64,000 nt of DNA from SHVZ01 sp041906305 (GTDB taxonomy: Bacteria; Pseudomonadota; Alphaproteobacteria; SHVZ01). Shown here one piece after another: positions 9,164 to 19,728 of this stretch; position 1 is the stretch's first letter; each line of letters starts with the position of its first letter. The notes beneath the pieces were generated by a model. It saw only the letters and a program-made list of their open reading frames with translations, had not been told where the DNA came from and did not search any database. Position numbers and translations under genes: made by a program. The stretch is taken from the NCBI GenBank assembly GCA_041906305.1, contig JAYRJL010000004.1, positions 310,001 to 374,000 of the forward strand. The letters are read 5' to 3'.

Positions 9164-10119
9164 GGCGCGTTCCTGCCGGCGTCCGGCAGGTTCCGGGACA
9201 GCACGTCGAGGCAGGCCATGCGGACCGCGACGCCCATCTCAACCTGTTGGCGGATAAGGGATCTGTCGATGTCGTCGGCGACCTCGGAGTCGATCTCGAC
9301 GCCTCGGTTCATGGGGCCGGGGTGCATGATGAAGGCGTCGGGCTTGGCCAGCGCCAGCTTCTGCCGGTCGAGGCCGAAGAAATGAAAATATTCGCGGATC
9401 GAGGGGACGAAGGAACCCTGCATCCGCTCGGTCTGAAGGCGGAGCATCATGACGATGTCGCAGCCGATCAGGCCCTTCTTCATGTCGGTGAAGATCTCGA
9501 CCCCGAGACGATCGGCGGCGGAAGGCAGCAGGGTCGGCGGCGCGATCAGCCGCACGCGGGCACCTAAGCTGTTGAGAAGATGGATGTTCGATCGCGCCAC
9601 ACGCGAATGCAGGACGTCGCCGCAGATCGCCACCAGGAGCCCGCCGATCTTGCCCTTGGTGCGCCTTATGGTCAGCGCATCCAGCAAGGCCTGGGTGGGG
9701 TGCTCGTGAGTGCCGTCACCGGCATTGATGACCGAGCAATTGACCTTTTCCGACAACAGCTTGACGGCGCCCGAGTCATGGTGCCGGACGATCAGCACGT
9801 CCGGGTGCATGGCGTTCAGCGTCATCGCCGTGTCGATCAGCGTCTCGCCCTTCTTGGTCGAGCTCGAGGCGACCGACATGTTGAGGACGTCCGCGCCGAG
9901 CCGCTTGCCGGCGAGCTCGAACGACATCTGGGTGCGGGTCGACGGCTCGAAGAACAGGTTGATCTGCGTTCGGCCGCGCAGGACCGAGGCCTTTTTATCG
10001 GCGCCGCGGTTCAGGTCGACATAGGTTTCGGCGAGGTCGAGAAGCCCGACGATCTCGTCGGGATTCATGCCTTCGATGCCGAGGAGGTGCTTTAAGGGAG
10101 GACGCGGAGGCGAGGCCAT
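9160..10119 (-). CDS. pyrB: Aspartate carbamoyltransferase catalytic subunit
   Basis: A 319-residue enzyme that condenses carbamoyl phosphate with aspartate in pyrimidine synthesis. The carbamoyl-phosphate loop FFEPSTRTQMSFE is near residue 55, the second phosphate-binding lysine loop reads STKKGETL, and INAGDGTHEHPTQALLD is the usual mid-protein signature. Length is normal for the family. It overlaps the following dihydroorotase-like gene by 4 bases. A 166-base leader separates it from the AEC carrier gene upstream; I could not identify an attenuator in it. Confidence 0.96.
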   Translation of the reverse strand: MASPPRPPLKHLLGIEGMNPDEIVGLLDLAETYVDLNRGADKKASVLRGRTQINLFFEPSTRTQMSFELAGKRLGADVLNMSVASSSTKKGETLIDTAMTLNAMHPDVLIVRHHDSGAVKLLSEKVNCSVINAGDGTHEHPTQALLDALTIRRTKGKIGGLLVAICGDVLHSRVARSNIHLLNSLGARVRLIAPPTLLPSAADRLGVEIFTDMKKGLIGCDIVMMLRLQTERMQGSFVPSIREYFHFFGLDRQKLALAKPDAFIMHPGPMNRGVEIDSEVADDIDRSLIRQQVEMGVAVRMACLDVLSRNLPDAGRNAP

Positions 10120-10285
10120 TAAAGGCCCTGCTTACACCTTCGCGCCGGGCGTGGATAGCGCCGCGCGCATGCTGCATCTGCGAAGACACGAACTACCTTC
10201 CCAGCGTGGGCTGTGGATTAAATGAGCCCGGATTTGCTGGGTTTGGCGACATTTGATGGGGATGAATGCCAAAGCCTGTAGCCGC

Positions 10286-11197
10286 TCAAGACTGATACAT
10301 CAAGATCAAGGGCAAGCTCAAAACCGATATAACAATTTGAAACGTGAGAATCGCCGCCATCAGGCGGTGGTCGCCGCCCATTGCCCGCGCCATGACATAA
10401 GAGGATGGCGAGGCGGGAAGCGCGTTGAAGAGAGTGCAGATCGCCGTCGCGACCGGATCGAGCCCGAGAACCCGGCAGAAGGCGAAGGTGAGGGCCGGAA
10501 GCACGAAAAGCTTGCCCAGGCAGGCGACCCCAAGCGGGATTTTGGCCTCCCGGAGCATCGAGAAGTCGAGGCTGGATCCCACCGAGAGCAGCGCCAGCGG
10601 CAGCGACGCCTGACCGAGGAGCTTCAGCGTGTCCGCGACCGGCATCGGCAGCCGGATCGGGCTCAGGCTAAGGAGAATCCCGGCGAGGCAGCCCAGAATG
10701 ATTGGATTGAGGATAATTTGCCGGAGCGTTTGCCCCCAGCTTGGGACTCCCGATCCGTACCGGCTGAGCAGGATCACGGCGATCAGGTTGACCAGGGGAA
10801 TGGCGATCGCGACCGTCAGCGAGAAGAGCGACAGGCCGGTCGTGCCCCAGAGAGCGCCGGCCGCAGCGAAGCCGATATAGATGTTCGGCCGGAGGCAGCC
10901 CTGGACCACCGACGTCAGCTGCGGCGCCGGCAGCCGGAGCGCATGGGTGATTGCGAGCGCCAGGATCGTCATCGCCAGCAGCGACCCGACCGAGGCGATC
11001 GCGATTCCCGTCACGGGAAGCTTGCTCCAGTCGATGGTCCCGAGGCTGGTGGTGAGCAACGCCGGGAATAGGACCCAGTAGACCACCCGCTCGGCCCCGA
11101 GCCAGAACGGTTCGGGCAGCCAGGGCTGCCGTCGGAGCCACCAGCCGATCAGGATCAGCGCGAAGATCGGGCCGATCGCCCCGAGGGCGGCGGTCAT
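10286..11197 (-). CDS. AEC-family transporter (auxin efflux carrier type)
   Basis: A 303-residue very hydrophobic protein with about ten predicted membrane segments split into two halves by a hydrophilic region near residue 150, the layout of the AEC/MdcF family. Marks include PIFALILIGWWLRR at the N-terminus and ALLSVGSSLDFS near residue 210. The family exports or exchanges small carboxylates or amphipathic acids; the substrate here cannot be read from sequence. Its start overlaps the ruvX stop by 4 bases (ATGA), so the two are translationally coupled despite unrelated roles. Confidence 0.85.
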   Translation of the reverse strand: MTAALGAIGPIFALILIGWWLRRQPWLPEPFWLGAERVVYWVLFPALLTTSLGTIDWSKLPVTGIAIASVGSLLAMTILALAITHALRLPAPQLTSVVQGCLRPNIYIGFAAAGALWGTTGLSLFSLTVAIAIPLVNLIAVILLSRYGSGVPSWGQTLRQIILNPIILGCLAGILLSLSPIRLPMPVADTLKLLGQASLPLALLSVGSSLDFSMLREAKIPLGVACLGKLFVLPALTFAFCRVLGLDPVATAICTLFNALPASPSSYVMARAMGGDHRLMAAILTFQIVISVLSLPLILMYQS

Positions 11198-11685
11198 GTC
11201 TCGGGCGAGGGAGCGGGCGGCGGTTCCCGGCGCATCATGTCCAGCGCCCCCTGGAGGATGTAGCTGGCGGCGAGCTTGTCGACGAGCTCGTCCCGGCGTC
11301 TCCGCGACGCGTCGGCCTCCAGCAGCGTCCGGGTCACGGCGGCGGTCGAGAGCCGCTCGTCCCAGAACGCCATCTCGAGCGCGCGCTTCTGGAGAAGGTT
11401 GGCGGCGAACTGCCGGACCGACTGGCAGCGGGGGCCCTCGCTGCCGTCCATGTTGAGCGGCAGGCCCAGCACCAGCGCGCCGACCTGGCGGCCGTCGATC
11501 ACCTTGAACAGCTCCTCGGCGTCCTTGGTGAACTTGGTCCGCCGGATGGTGTCCATCGGGCTCGCGATGGTGTGCGTCGCGTCCGCAATCGCGAGCCCGA
11601 TCGTCTTGGTCCCGATGTCGAGCCCGAGCAGCCGATCACCCCTTTTTATCAAGGACTTGAGTTCGGAAATGTTGCGGATCGACAT
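11194..11685 (-). CDS. ruvX: Putative pre-16S rRNA nuclease / Holliday junction resolvase-like YqgF
   Basis: A 163-residue RNase-H-fold protein of the YqgF/RuvX family, needed for 16S rRNA 5'-end maturation. The start ATG at 11685 is chosen because the conserved sequence begins immediately after it (MSIRNISELK) and the reading frame upstream has no family similarity. Visible motifs are LLGLDIGTKTIGLAIAD, the strand LVLGLPLNMDGSEG, and the late acidic residue in FWDERLSTAAV. It is divergent from gatC across 114 bases, so both promoters probably lie in 11686-11799. Confidence 0.93.
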   Translation of the reverse strand: MSIRNISELKSLIKRGDRLLGLDIGTKTIGLAIADATHTIASPMDTIRRTKFTKDAEELFKVIDGRQVGALVLGLPLNMDGSEGPRCQSVRQFAANLLQKRALEMAFWDERLSTAAVTRTLLEADASRRRRDELVDKLAASYILQGALDMMRREPPPAPSPET

Positions 11686-11799
11686 GGCCCGATGATACGG
11701 TGCAGCGCACTTTGCCAACATGGAGCGCGTGCCGAGGCCGACCCGCTTTAAGAGGGCCGACCGCAAGGCGCGTTCCGCTTGCTTCAAGAGACCTACTGC

Positions 11800-12086
11800 A
11801 TGTCCCTGGACAAAGATACGGTCCGGAAAGTCGCCACCCTGGCGCGGATCAAGGTACCGGATGCCGAGCTCGACAACCTGGCCAAGGAGCTCTCGGGCGT
11901 CCTCGGCTGGATCGAGCAGCTGAACGAGGTCGACGTGACCGGCGTCCAGCCGATGACCTCGGTCGCCCAGATGAAGCTCACGATGCGCGCCGACGAGGTG
12001 ACCGACGGCGGCAACGCCGAGAAGGTGACCCAGAACGCGCCCGAGGGCGCGCATGGCTTCTTCGTCGTGCCGAAGGTGGTCGAGTA

Positions 12087-12087
<1 letters not shown>
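11800..12087 (+). CDS. gatC: Asp-tRNA(Asn)/Glu-tRNA(Gln) amidotransferase subunit C
   Basis: A 95-residue small subunit that holds GatA and GatB together in the amidotransferase making Gln-tRNA(Gln) and Asn-tRNA(Asn). The ATG at 11800 gives the canonical beginning MSLDKDTVRKVATLARI; the frame extends 7 codons further up but without similarity. The C-terminal region with LRADEV-like MRADEVTDGG and FFVVPKVVE is typical. The stop overlaps the gatA ATG by one base (TAATG), showing coupling in a gatC-gatA-gatB operon. Confidence 0.95.
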
Positions 12088-13555
<1,468 letters not shown>

Positions 13556-13559
<4 letters not shown>

Positions 13560-15010
13560 GCAATCTGATCAAGGGCGAGACCGGCGAGTGGGAGGTCGTG
13601 ATCGGCCTCGAGATCCACGCGCAGGTGGTCTCGAACGCGAAACTGTTCTCCGGCGCCGCGACCGCGTTCGGCGCCGAGCCGAACACGCAGGTTTCGTTCG
13701 TCGATGCGGGCTTCCCCGGCATGCTGCCGGTGATCAACCGCTTCTGCGTCGAGCAGGCGATCAAGACCGGGCTCGGCATCGAGGGCAAGGTCAACGAGGT
13801 CTCGGTCTTCGACCGCAAGAACTACTTCTACGCCGACCTGCCGCAGGGCTATCAGATCTCGCAGTACCAGCAGCCGATCGTCTCCGGCGGCACGGTCGTG
13901 CTCGACATGAAGGACGGCTCGACCCGGACGATCGGCGTCACGCGGCTCCATCTCGAGCAGGATGCGGGCAAGAGCCTTCACGACCAGCATCCGAGCCAGA
14001 GCTACATCGACCTCAACCGGTCCGGCGTGGCGCTGATGGAGATCGTCTCCGAGCCCGACATGCGGACGGCGGAGGAAGCCGGTCTCTACATCAAGAAGCT
14101 GCGCTCGATCCTGCGCTACCTCGGCACCTGCGACGGCAACATGGAGGAGGGTAGCCTCCGCTGCGACTGCAACGTCTCGGTCCGCAAGCCCGGCCAGCCC
14201 TTCGGCACGCGCACCGAGACCAAGAACGTCAACTCGGTCCGCTACGTCATGCAGGCGATCGAGTACGAGGCCAGGCGCCAGATCGAGGTGATCGAAGGCG
14301 GCGGCGAGATCAAGCAGGAGACGCGGCTGTTCGATCCGGGCAAGGGCACGACACGGCCGATGCGCTCGAAGGAGCACGCGCACGACTACCGTTACTTCCC
14401 GGATCCCGACCTGCTGCCGCTCGAGCTCGATCCCAAGTGGATCTCCGATCTCAAGGACAAGCTGCCGGAGCTGCCGGATGCGCGGAAGGCGCGCTACATT
14501 GCCGACTTCAAGCTGACGCCCTATGACGCGGGCGTGCTGGTGGCAGAGCAGGAGACGGCGCAGTTCTACGAGACCGTCGCAAAGGGCCGCGATCCCAAGC
14601 TCGCCGCGAACTGGGTGACGACCGAGCTGTTCGGCGCGCTCAACCGCACGAACAAGGCGATCCAGGATTCGCCGGTGACGGCCACGGCACTCGGCGGGCT
14701 GATCGACCTGATCTCCGACGGCACGATCTCGGGCCGCATCGCCAAGGAAGTCTTCGAGGCGATGGTCGAAACCGGCAAGGAGGCTGCCGCAATCGTCGAG
14801 GAGAAGGGGCTCCGCCAGGTCTTCGACACCGGCGCCATCGAGAAGGCGATCGACGAGGTCATGGCGAAGAACCAGGACAAGGTCGCCGAATATCGCTCGG
14901 GCAAGGACAAGCTGCTGGGCTTCTTCGTCGGCCAGACGATGAAGGCGACCGGCGGCAAGGCCAACCCGGCCGTGCTCAACGATCTGTTGAAGAAGAAGCT
15001 GGCGGGCTAA
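13556..15010 (+). CDS. gatB: Asp-tRNA(Asn)/Glu-tRNA(Gln) amidotransferase subunit B
   Basis: A 484-residue kinase/transamidase subunit that phosphorylates and amidates the mischarged tRNA. It starts with WEVVIGLEIHAQ and contains FVDAGFPGMLPVIN, DRKNYFYADLPQGYQISQ and RCDCNVSVR, all GatB hallmarks, followed by the helical tail and YqeY-like C-terminal domain ending in DLLKKKLAG. Its ATG overlaps the gatA stop. With gatC and gatA it shows that this organism uses the indirect pathway for at least one of Gln-tRNA or Asn-tRNA. Confidence 0.97.
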
Positions 15011-15021
15011 GGGGAAACACG

Positions 15022-15645
15022 ATGGCTGCCTACACGCTCTATGGAGTCGCTCTGTCGATCCCGGCCGTGAAGGTCGCGACCGCGCTCAACATGACCGGGC
15101 AGAGCTTCGACTATAAGCACGTCAACCTGCGCGGCGGCGAAGGCAAGACGCCCGAGTACCAGGCGATCAGCCGCTGGGGCCAGGTGCCGGCGCTGGTGCA
15201 TGGCGATGTGAAGCTCGTGCAGTCGGACGTGATCCTCGAATATCTCGGCGAGACCACGGGCAAGCTGTGGCCGTCGGATCGCATGGAGCGGTACCGCGCC
15301 AAGGAATGGTTCGCCTGGGAGCTCGACCTGCTCTATCCGGGCATCGCGCAGCCGCGCGGCATCAAGCGCTTCTCCGGCGGCGAGCCGGCCGCCGTGGTCG
15401 AGCACATGAGGAAGCGCGGCGAGCGCGCGCTCGGCATGCTGAACGACCATCTCGGCAAGGCCGAGTGGCTGGTCGGCAAGGCGGCATCGCTGGCCGACGT
15501 CGCGGTCGCGGTCGACTGCGCCTATGTCGACGAGGCCGATCTGAGCCTCGACGCGTTCCCGGCGGTCAAGGCGTGGGCGGCGAAGGTGGCGAAGCTTCCG
15601 GGCTGGAAGGCGCCGAAGGAACTGCTGCCGATGCCGGCGGCCTGA
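15022..15645 (+). CDS. Glutathione S-transferase family protein
   Basis: A 207-residue soluble protein with an N-terminal thioredoxin-like domain and an all-helical C-terminal domain. The cis-proline motif RWGQVPALVHGD followed by LVQSDVILEYLGE marks the glutathione-binding half; the helical half carries SLADVAVAVD near residue 160, the usual N-capping box region. A GGGGAAAC-type ribosome site precedes the ATG, 11 bases after gatB, and the following gene starts 3 bases after the stop, so it is likely in the same transcript. The substrate is not evident. Confidence 0.88.
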   Translation: MAAYTLYGVALSIPAVKVATALNMTGQSFDYKHVNLRGGEGKTPEYQAISRWGQVPALVHGDVKLVQSDVILEYLGETTGKLWPSDRMERYRAKEWFAWELDLLYPGIAQPRGIKRFSGGEPAAVVEHMRKRGERALGMLNDHLGKAEWLVGKAASLADVAVAVDCAYVDEADLSLDAFPAVKAWAAKVAKLPGWKAPKELLPMPAA

Positions 15646-15647
15646 GC

Positions 15648-16799
15648 GTGGCGCACGACCTCTCCAACCTTCACCCGGCGACGCGCGCGGCGCAGGCGCT
15701 GGGGCATATCGACGAGCAGACCGGCGCGATCATCCCGCCGTTGCACACGGCGACGACGTTCGAGCGTGCCCCCGACCTGAGCTATCCGAAGGGCATCACC
15801 TACTCGCGCAACGACGGGCCGACCCAGTCGCTGCTGGAGAAGATGCTGGCCGATCTCGAAGGCGGCGCCGCGGCGATGACCTTCGCCTCGGGCATGGCGG
15901 CGATCTCCAACGTGTTCCTGGCGCTGCCGGTCGGCGCGCATGTCGTGGTGCCGCAGGTGATGTACTGGGGCGTGCGCAAATGGCTGCTGGAGCAGCACGC
16001 CGGCGGCCGCCTCGCGGTCGACTTCTTCGAGCCGGGCCCCACGTCGAACATCGGCGCCAAGATCAAGCCGGGCGCGACCAGGCTCGTCTGGATCGAGACG
16101 CCCAGCAACCCGACCTGGGACGTGACCGACATCGCCGCCGCGGCGAAGCTGGCGCACGACGCCGGCGCCCGTCTCGGCATCGACTCGACCGTGGCGACGC
16201 CGGTGCTGACGCGGCCGCTGTCGTTCGGCGCCGACATCGTCATGCACTCGGCGACCAAGTACCTCAACGGCCATTCCGACGTGCTTGCCGGCTGCCTGAT
16301 GGCGGCGAAGGACGACGAGTTCTGGAAGCAGATCCGTTCGGTCCGCACCCAGCTCGGCGGCGTGCTCGGTCCCTTCGAGGCGTGGCTGCTGCTGCGCGGC
16401 GTGCGCACGCTCTTCGTCCGCGTCCGTCAGGCCTCGGCTTCGGCTCAGGCGATCGCCGAGCGCCTGAAGAAGCACCGCAACGTGGCATCCGTGCTCTACC
16501 CGGGCCTGCCCGATCACCCCGGCCACGACATCGCGAAGCGCCAGATGCAGGGCGGCTTCGGCGGCATGTTGTCGGTCCGCGTGAAGGGCGGCGAGGCGGC
16601 CGCGGTCGGCGTCGCCGCCCGGCTCAAGGTCTTCGTGCGCGCGACCTCGCTCGGCGGGCCGGAAAGCCTGGTCGAGCATCGCGCCTCGATCGAAGGCGCC
16701 GGCAGCCCGTGCCCGCCCGACCTTCTTCGTCTCTCGATCGGCCTCGAGGATGTCGGTGACCTCATCGGAGATCTCGAACAGGCCCTGGACGGCGTCTGA
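15648..16799 (+). CDS. Cystathionine beta-lyase / PLP-dependent trans-sulfuration enzyme
   Basis: A 383-residue Cys/Met-metabolism PLP enzyme. I start it at GTG 15648, just after the glutathione transferase stop, because the conserved region begins there (LHPATRAAQALGHIDEQTG). The PLP lysine lies in MHSATKYLNGHSDVLAG near residue 200, and SRNDGPTQ and FASGMAAISNVFLAL match the substrate and cofactor loops. Cystathionine beta-lyase (MetC) is the best call; cystathionine gamma-synthase or an O-acetylhomoserine sulfhydrylase are alternatives that motifs alone do not exclude. The end overlaps the acetyltransferase gene by 50 bases. Confidence 0.88.
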   Translation: MAHDLSNLHPATRAAQALGHIDEQTGAIIPPLHTATTFERAPDLSYPKGITYSRNDGPTQSLLEKMLADLEGGAAAMTFASGMAAISNVFLALPVGAHVVVPQVMYWGVRKWLLEQHAGGRLAVDFFEPGPTSNIGAKIKPGATRLVWIETPSNPTWDVTDIAAAAKLAHDAGARLGIDSTVATPVLTRPLSFGADIVMHSATKYLNGHSDVLAGCLMAAKDDEFWKQIRSVRTQLGGVLGPFEAWLLLRGVRTLFVRVRQASASAQAIAERLKKHRNVASVLYPGLPDHPGHDIAKRQMQGGFGGMLSVRVKGGEAAAVGVAARLKVFVRATSLGGPESLVEHRASIEGAGSPCPPDLLRLSIGLEDVGDLIGDLEQALDGV

Positions 16800-17232
16800 C
16801 ATCGCCGTCAGGCGTGCGGAGCGCGAGGACGGGTCGCGTCTCGCGGACATCTTCCTTGTCGCCCGCCGCCATGCCTTCACCTGGTTGCAGCCGTCGCGCT
16901 TCAAGCTCAACGACTTCCGGCGCGAGACCGAGGGCGAGCTGATCCTCGTCGCGGAAGTCGAGGGACGGGTCGCCGGCTTCGCCTCGATCTGGGAGCCGGA
17001 CGCCTTCATCCATCATCTCTACGTCGACCCGGCGATGCACCGCCGCGGCATCGGCCGCGCCTTGATCGCGGCTTTGGTCGAGATCTGCGGCGAGAAGATC
17101 CTCGAGCTCAAATGCCAGACCAACAACAAGCCGGCGATGGCGTTCTACCGGCGCCTCGGGTTCCAGACGGCGGACAGCGGCGTTTCCGACATGGGGCCGT
17201 GGATCCGCTATCGGGCGCCCTTCACGCGTTGA
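16750..17232 (+). CDS. GNAT-family N-acetyltransferase
   Basis: A 160-residue GNAT protein with the acetyl-CoA loop HHLYVDPAMHRRGIGRALI near residue 95 and the late FYRRLGF motif. The ATG at 16750 is inside the end of the preceding gene; GTG 16756 is an equally possible start and the conserved domain only begins around residue 20, so the precise N-terminus is uncertain. It is the last gene of the plus-strand group and is followed tail to tail by a TetR regulator gene 43 bases away. The acceptor substrate is unknown. Confidence 0.85.
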   Translation: MSVTSSEISNRPWTASDIAVRRAEREDGSRLADIFLVARRHAFTWLQPSRFKLNDFRRETEGELILVAEVEGRVAGFASIWEPDAFIHHLYVDPAMHRRGIGRALIAALVEICGEKILELKCQTNNKPAMAFYRRLGFQTADSGVSDMGPWIRYRAPFTR

Positions 17233-17275
17233 CTCTCGTACCCCTCTCCTGGTGCGCAGCGACGGGGAGGGAACT

Positions 17276-17851
17276 CTAAGAGCGAGAGAGGAATACCCGG
17301 TCGAGCCTTCGTTCCATCTGCCGCAAGCGATCCCCGACATAGTCCTTCACCGCTTGGTCGTCGCCGCGCTTCCAGCGCCAGAGGGCGGCGGGCACCAGGG
17401 CGCTGACCATCACCTCGGTCGCCTGGCGGCGGCGGCCGGTCGCCTCGCAGGCAGCGGTGTCGAGCATCCAGTGCACGAGGCGGCTCAGGCTGAATGCCAG
17501 CGGCACCCAGTGGTGCGGATGCGAGGGGACGAGCTTGCCTCGGATCATGTCGAGGCTCGCCTGGCGATGCGGCGCCAGCGCGTCGAGCCAGCGACCGAAG
17601 ACATGGGCCAGGCGGTCGGCGAAGGGGAGCGCGGGATCGGGAAGGTGCGAGAGCGTGTCGGCCAGCGCGCGCTGGAACCAGGCGTCGGCGATTTCGTCGA
17701 GGTCGTCGTAGTGCGCGATCACGAGGCCGGGGCCACCCCCGAGCCGGGCGCCGATCGCATGTGCCGTCACGTTGCGCCAGCCGATCTCGTCGGCAAGCGC
17801 CAGCGCCGCGTCGAGGACGTCGTCGGCCGTGGAGACCTGGGCCATGGACAT
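17276..17851 (-). CDS. TetR-family transcriptional regulator
   Basis: A 191-residue protein with a weak but recognisable TetR-type N-terminal helix-turn-helix (VLDAALALADEIGWRNVTAHAIGARLG) and an all-helical ligand domain rich in Trp and His. The ORF begins with Met-Ser-Met, so the true start may be 17851 or 17845. It lies 46 bases downstream of the ABC importer genes on the same strand and may be co-transcribed with them, suggesting it regulates that importer; this is inference from position. Tandem GTCCATG/CATGGAC-like sequence just upstream is too short to call an operator. Confidence 0.75.
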   Translation of the reverse strand: MSMAQVSTADDVLDAALALADEIGWRNVTAHAIGARLGGGPGLVIAHYDDLDEIADAWFQRALADTLSHLPDPALPFADRLAHVFGRWLDALAPHRQASLDMIRGKLVPSHPHHWVPLAFSLSRLVHWMLDTAACEATGRRRQATEVMVSALVPAALWRWKRGDDQAVKDYVGDRLRQMERRLDRVFLSRS

Positions 17852-17897
17852 GATCTGGTCACGTCCATGGCCCCAGGCAAGAGGTCAGCTCAAGAGG

Positions 17898-18914
17898 TCA
17901 GCCGCCGGCGGCCTTTTTGGCGAAGCGGTCGACGAAGGTCTTCGGCAGGTCCTCGTCCTTCACGCCCTTGAGCTCGTCGTCGAACTCCTTGAGCATGCCG
18001 AGCGCGCTCTTCATGCCGTCGAGGGGGATGATGCCGGTGCGGGAATAGGTGTCGATCGACGCCTTGACCGCGCGGATGTAGAGATCCTTGTCGCCGAGGT
18101 AGTAGGCCTCGGGCACGGCCTTGGCGATCTCCTCGGGGCTCGCCTTGATGATCCACTGCAGCGCCTTGTAGTGCGCGTTGACGATCGCCTGGGTGGTGTT
18201 CGGGTTCTTCTCGATGAACTCGTTCTTCATGTAGACGACGGCGGCCGGGTTGGCGCCGCCGAAAATCGCCTTGGTGCCGGCCTCGGTGCGGGTGTCGGCG
18301 AGCACGACCACGTCGCCGTCGGACTCCAGCTTGGAGATCACCGGATCGAGGTTCGAGATCGCGTCGATCTCGCCCTTCTTGATCGCGGCGACGGCGCCGA
18401 GTCCGGTGCCGACGCCGATGAACGCTGCGTCCTGGTATTTCGCGCCGGCCTTGGCCATCAGGTAGTTGACGAAGAAGTTGGTGGACGAGCCAGGCGCGGT
18501 GACGCCGATCTTCATGCCTTTCAGGTCGGCCGGGCCCTTGATCGTCGCGGCCTTCTCCTTCTTCACCGCCAGCACGATGCCGGGGAAGCGGCCGAGCTCG
18601 AGCACGGCGCGGACGTCCTGGCCCTTGGTCTGCATGCGGATCGTGTGCTCGTAGGCGCCGGTGACCACGTCGGCCGAGCCGCCGAGCAGCGACTGCAGCG
18701 CGCGGGCGCCGCCGCCGAAATCGGTGATCTCGACGTCGAGGCCGGCTTCCTTGAAGTAGCCCTTGCTCTCGGCGATCGTGAGCGGGAGATAGTAGAGCAG
18801 CGGCTTGCCGCCGACGCCGATGACGATCTTCGGCTTCTCCGGCGACTGCGCCATCGCCGGCGTGGCGAGCAGCGCCAGCGCTGCGGCCGCCATCAGCAGT
18901 TTCCTGAACTTCAT
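17898..18914 (-). CDS. ABC transporter substrate-binding protein, NitT/TauT type
   Basis: A 338-residue periplasmic protein with a clean signal peptide (basic start, hydrophobic core, cleavage after ATPAMAQ). It is of the NMT1/SsuA-like class: IVIGVGGKPLLYYLPLTIAES, then an aromatic-rich ligand region and LKGMKIGVTAPGSSTNFF. This class binds sulfonates, pyrimidine precursors, nitrate or aromatic acids; the sequence does not decide. It is followed upstream by the permease and ATPase genes, giving a complete importer ordered ATPase, permease, binding protein. Confidence 0.9.
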   Translation of the reverse strand: MKFRKLLMAAAALALLATPAMAQSPEKPKIVIGVGGKPLLYYLPLTIAESKGYFKEAGLDVEITDFGGGARALQSLLGGSADVVTGAYEHTIRMQTKGQDVRAVLELGRFPGIVLAVKKEKAATIKGPADLKGMKIGVTAPGSSTNFFVNYLMAKAGAKYQDAAFIGVGTGLGAVAAIKKGEIDAISNLDPVISKLESDGDVVVLADTRTEAGTKAIFGGANPAAVVYMKNEFIEKNPNTTQAIVNAHYKALQWIIKASPEEIAKAVPEAYYLGDKDLYIRAVKASIDTYSRTGIIPLDGMKSALGMLKEFDDELKGVKDEDLPKTFVDRFAKKAAGG

Positions 18915-18933
18915 TGGTCGTCTCCTCTTTGGA

Positions 18934-19728
18934 TCAGCCTTGAGCCGTGGTCGATTGCGTGCCCGGCCGCCAGACCAGCAGCCGATTTTCGATCGCGGTG
19001 ACGATGGTGTCGATGATGATGACGAAGACGGTGAGGATCAGCATCCCGGCAAAGACGCCGGTCACGTCGAAGACGCTCTCGGCCTCGTGGATCTTGTATC
19101 CCAGGCCCGATGCCGAGCCCAGGTACTCGCCGACCACCGCGCCGACCAGCGCGAAGCCGACCGAGGTGTGGAGGGATGAGAACATCCAGGTGAGCGCCGC
19201 CGGCCAGTACACGTGGCGCAGCAGCTGGCGCTCGTTCATGCCGAGCATGCGGGCATTGGCGAGGATCGTCGGGCTCACCTCGCGCACGCCCTGGTAGACG
19301 TTGAAGAAGACGATGAAGAAGACCAGCGTGAAGCCCAGGGCCACCTTCGACCAGATGCCGAGCCCGAACCACAGCATGAAGATCGGCGCCAGCACGACGC
19401 GGGGGAGCGCGTTCGCCGCCTTGATGTAGGGATCGAAGACCGCGGCGATGATCTCGCCGCGGGCGAAGATGAAGCCGAAGACGATGCCGCCGACCGCGCC
19501 GGTGACGAAGGCGAGCACGGTCTCGAGCAGCGTGATGCCGAGATGACGCCAGATCGAGCCGGAGGCGAAGTCCTTCCAGACGCGCGCGAGCACGTCGAGG
19601 GGCTTCGAGAAGAAGAACGGATCGAGCAGCGGCTTGGGCCCGACCGGAACCGTGGTGAGCACGTGCCAGGCGACCAGCAGCACGATGGCGACCGCGACCT
19701 GGAGGGAGAACAGCGTCAGACGGTTCAC
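18934..19728 (-). CDS. ABC transporter permease, NitT/TauT type
   Basis: A 264-residue inner-membrane permease with about six hydrophobic segments and the cytoplasmic coupling (EAA) loop around ANARMLGMNERQLLRHVYWPAAL. The start is taken at GTG 19728 because it overlaps the stop of the ATPase gene by 4 bases and begins directly before the first membrane segment; the frame extends far upstream antiparallel to the ATPase without similarity. It would form a homodimer with the neighbouring ATPase to import the ligand delivered by the binding protein at 17898. Confidence 0.9.
   Translation of the reverse strand: MNRLTLFSLQVAVAIVLLVAWHVLTTVPVGPKPLLDPFFFSKPLDVLARVWKDFASGSIWRHLGITLLETVLAFVTGAVGGIVFGFIFARGEIIAAVFDPYIKAANALPRVVLAPIFMLWFGLGIWSKVALGFTLVFFIVFFNVYQGVREVSPTILANARMLGMNERQLLRHVYWPAALTWMFSSLHTSVGFALVGAVVGEYLGSASGLGYKIHEAESVFDVTGVFAGMLILTVFVIIIDTIVTAIENRLLVWRPGTQSTTAQG

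Noticed and set aside
10120..10285. Pyrimidine attenuator or riboswitch in the pyrB leader
   Set aside because: No strong stem-loop with T-run or conserved riboswitch core could be seen by eye.
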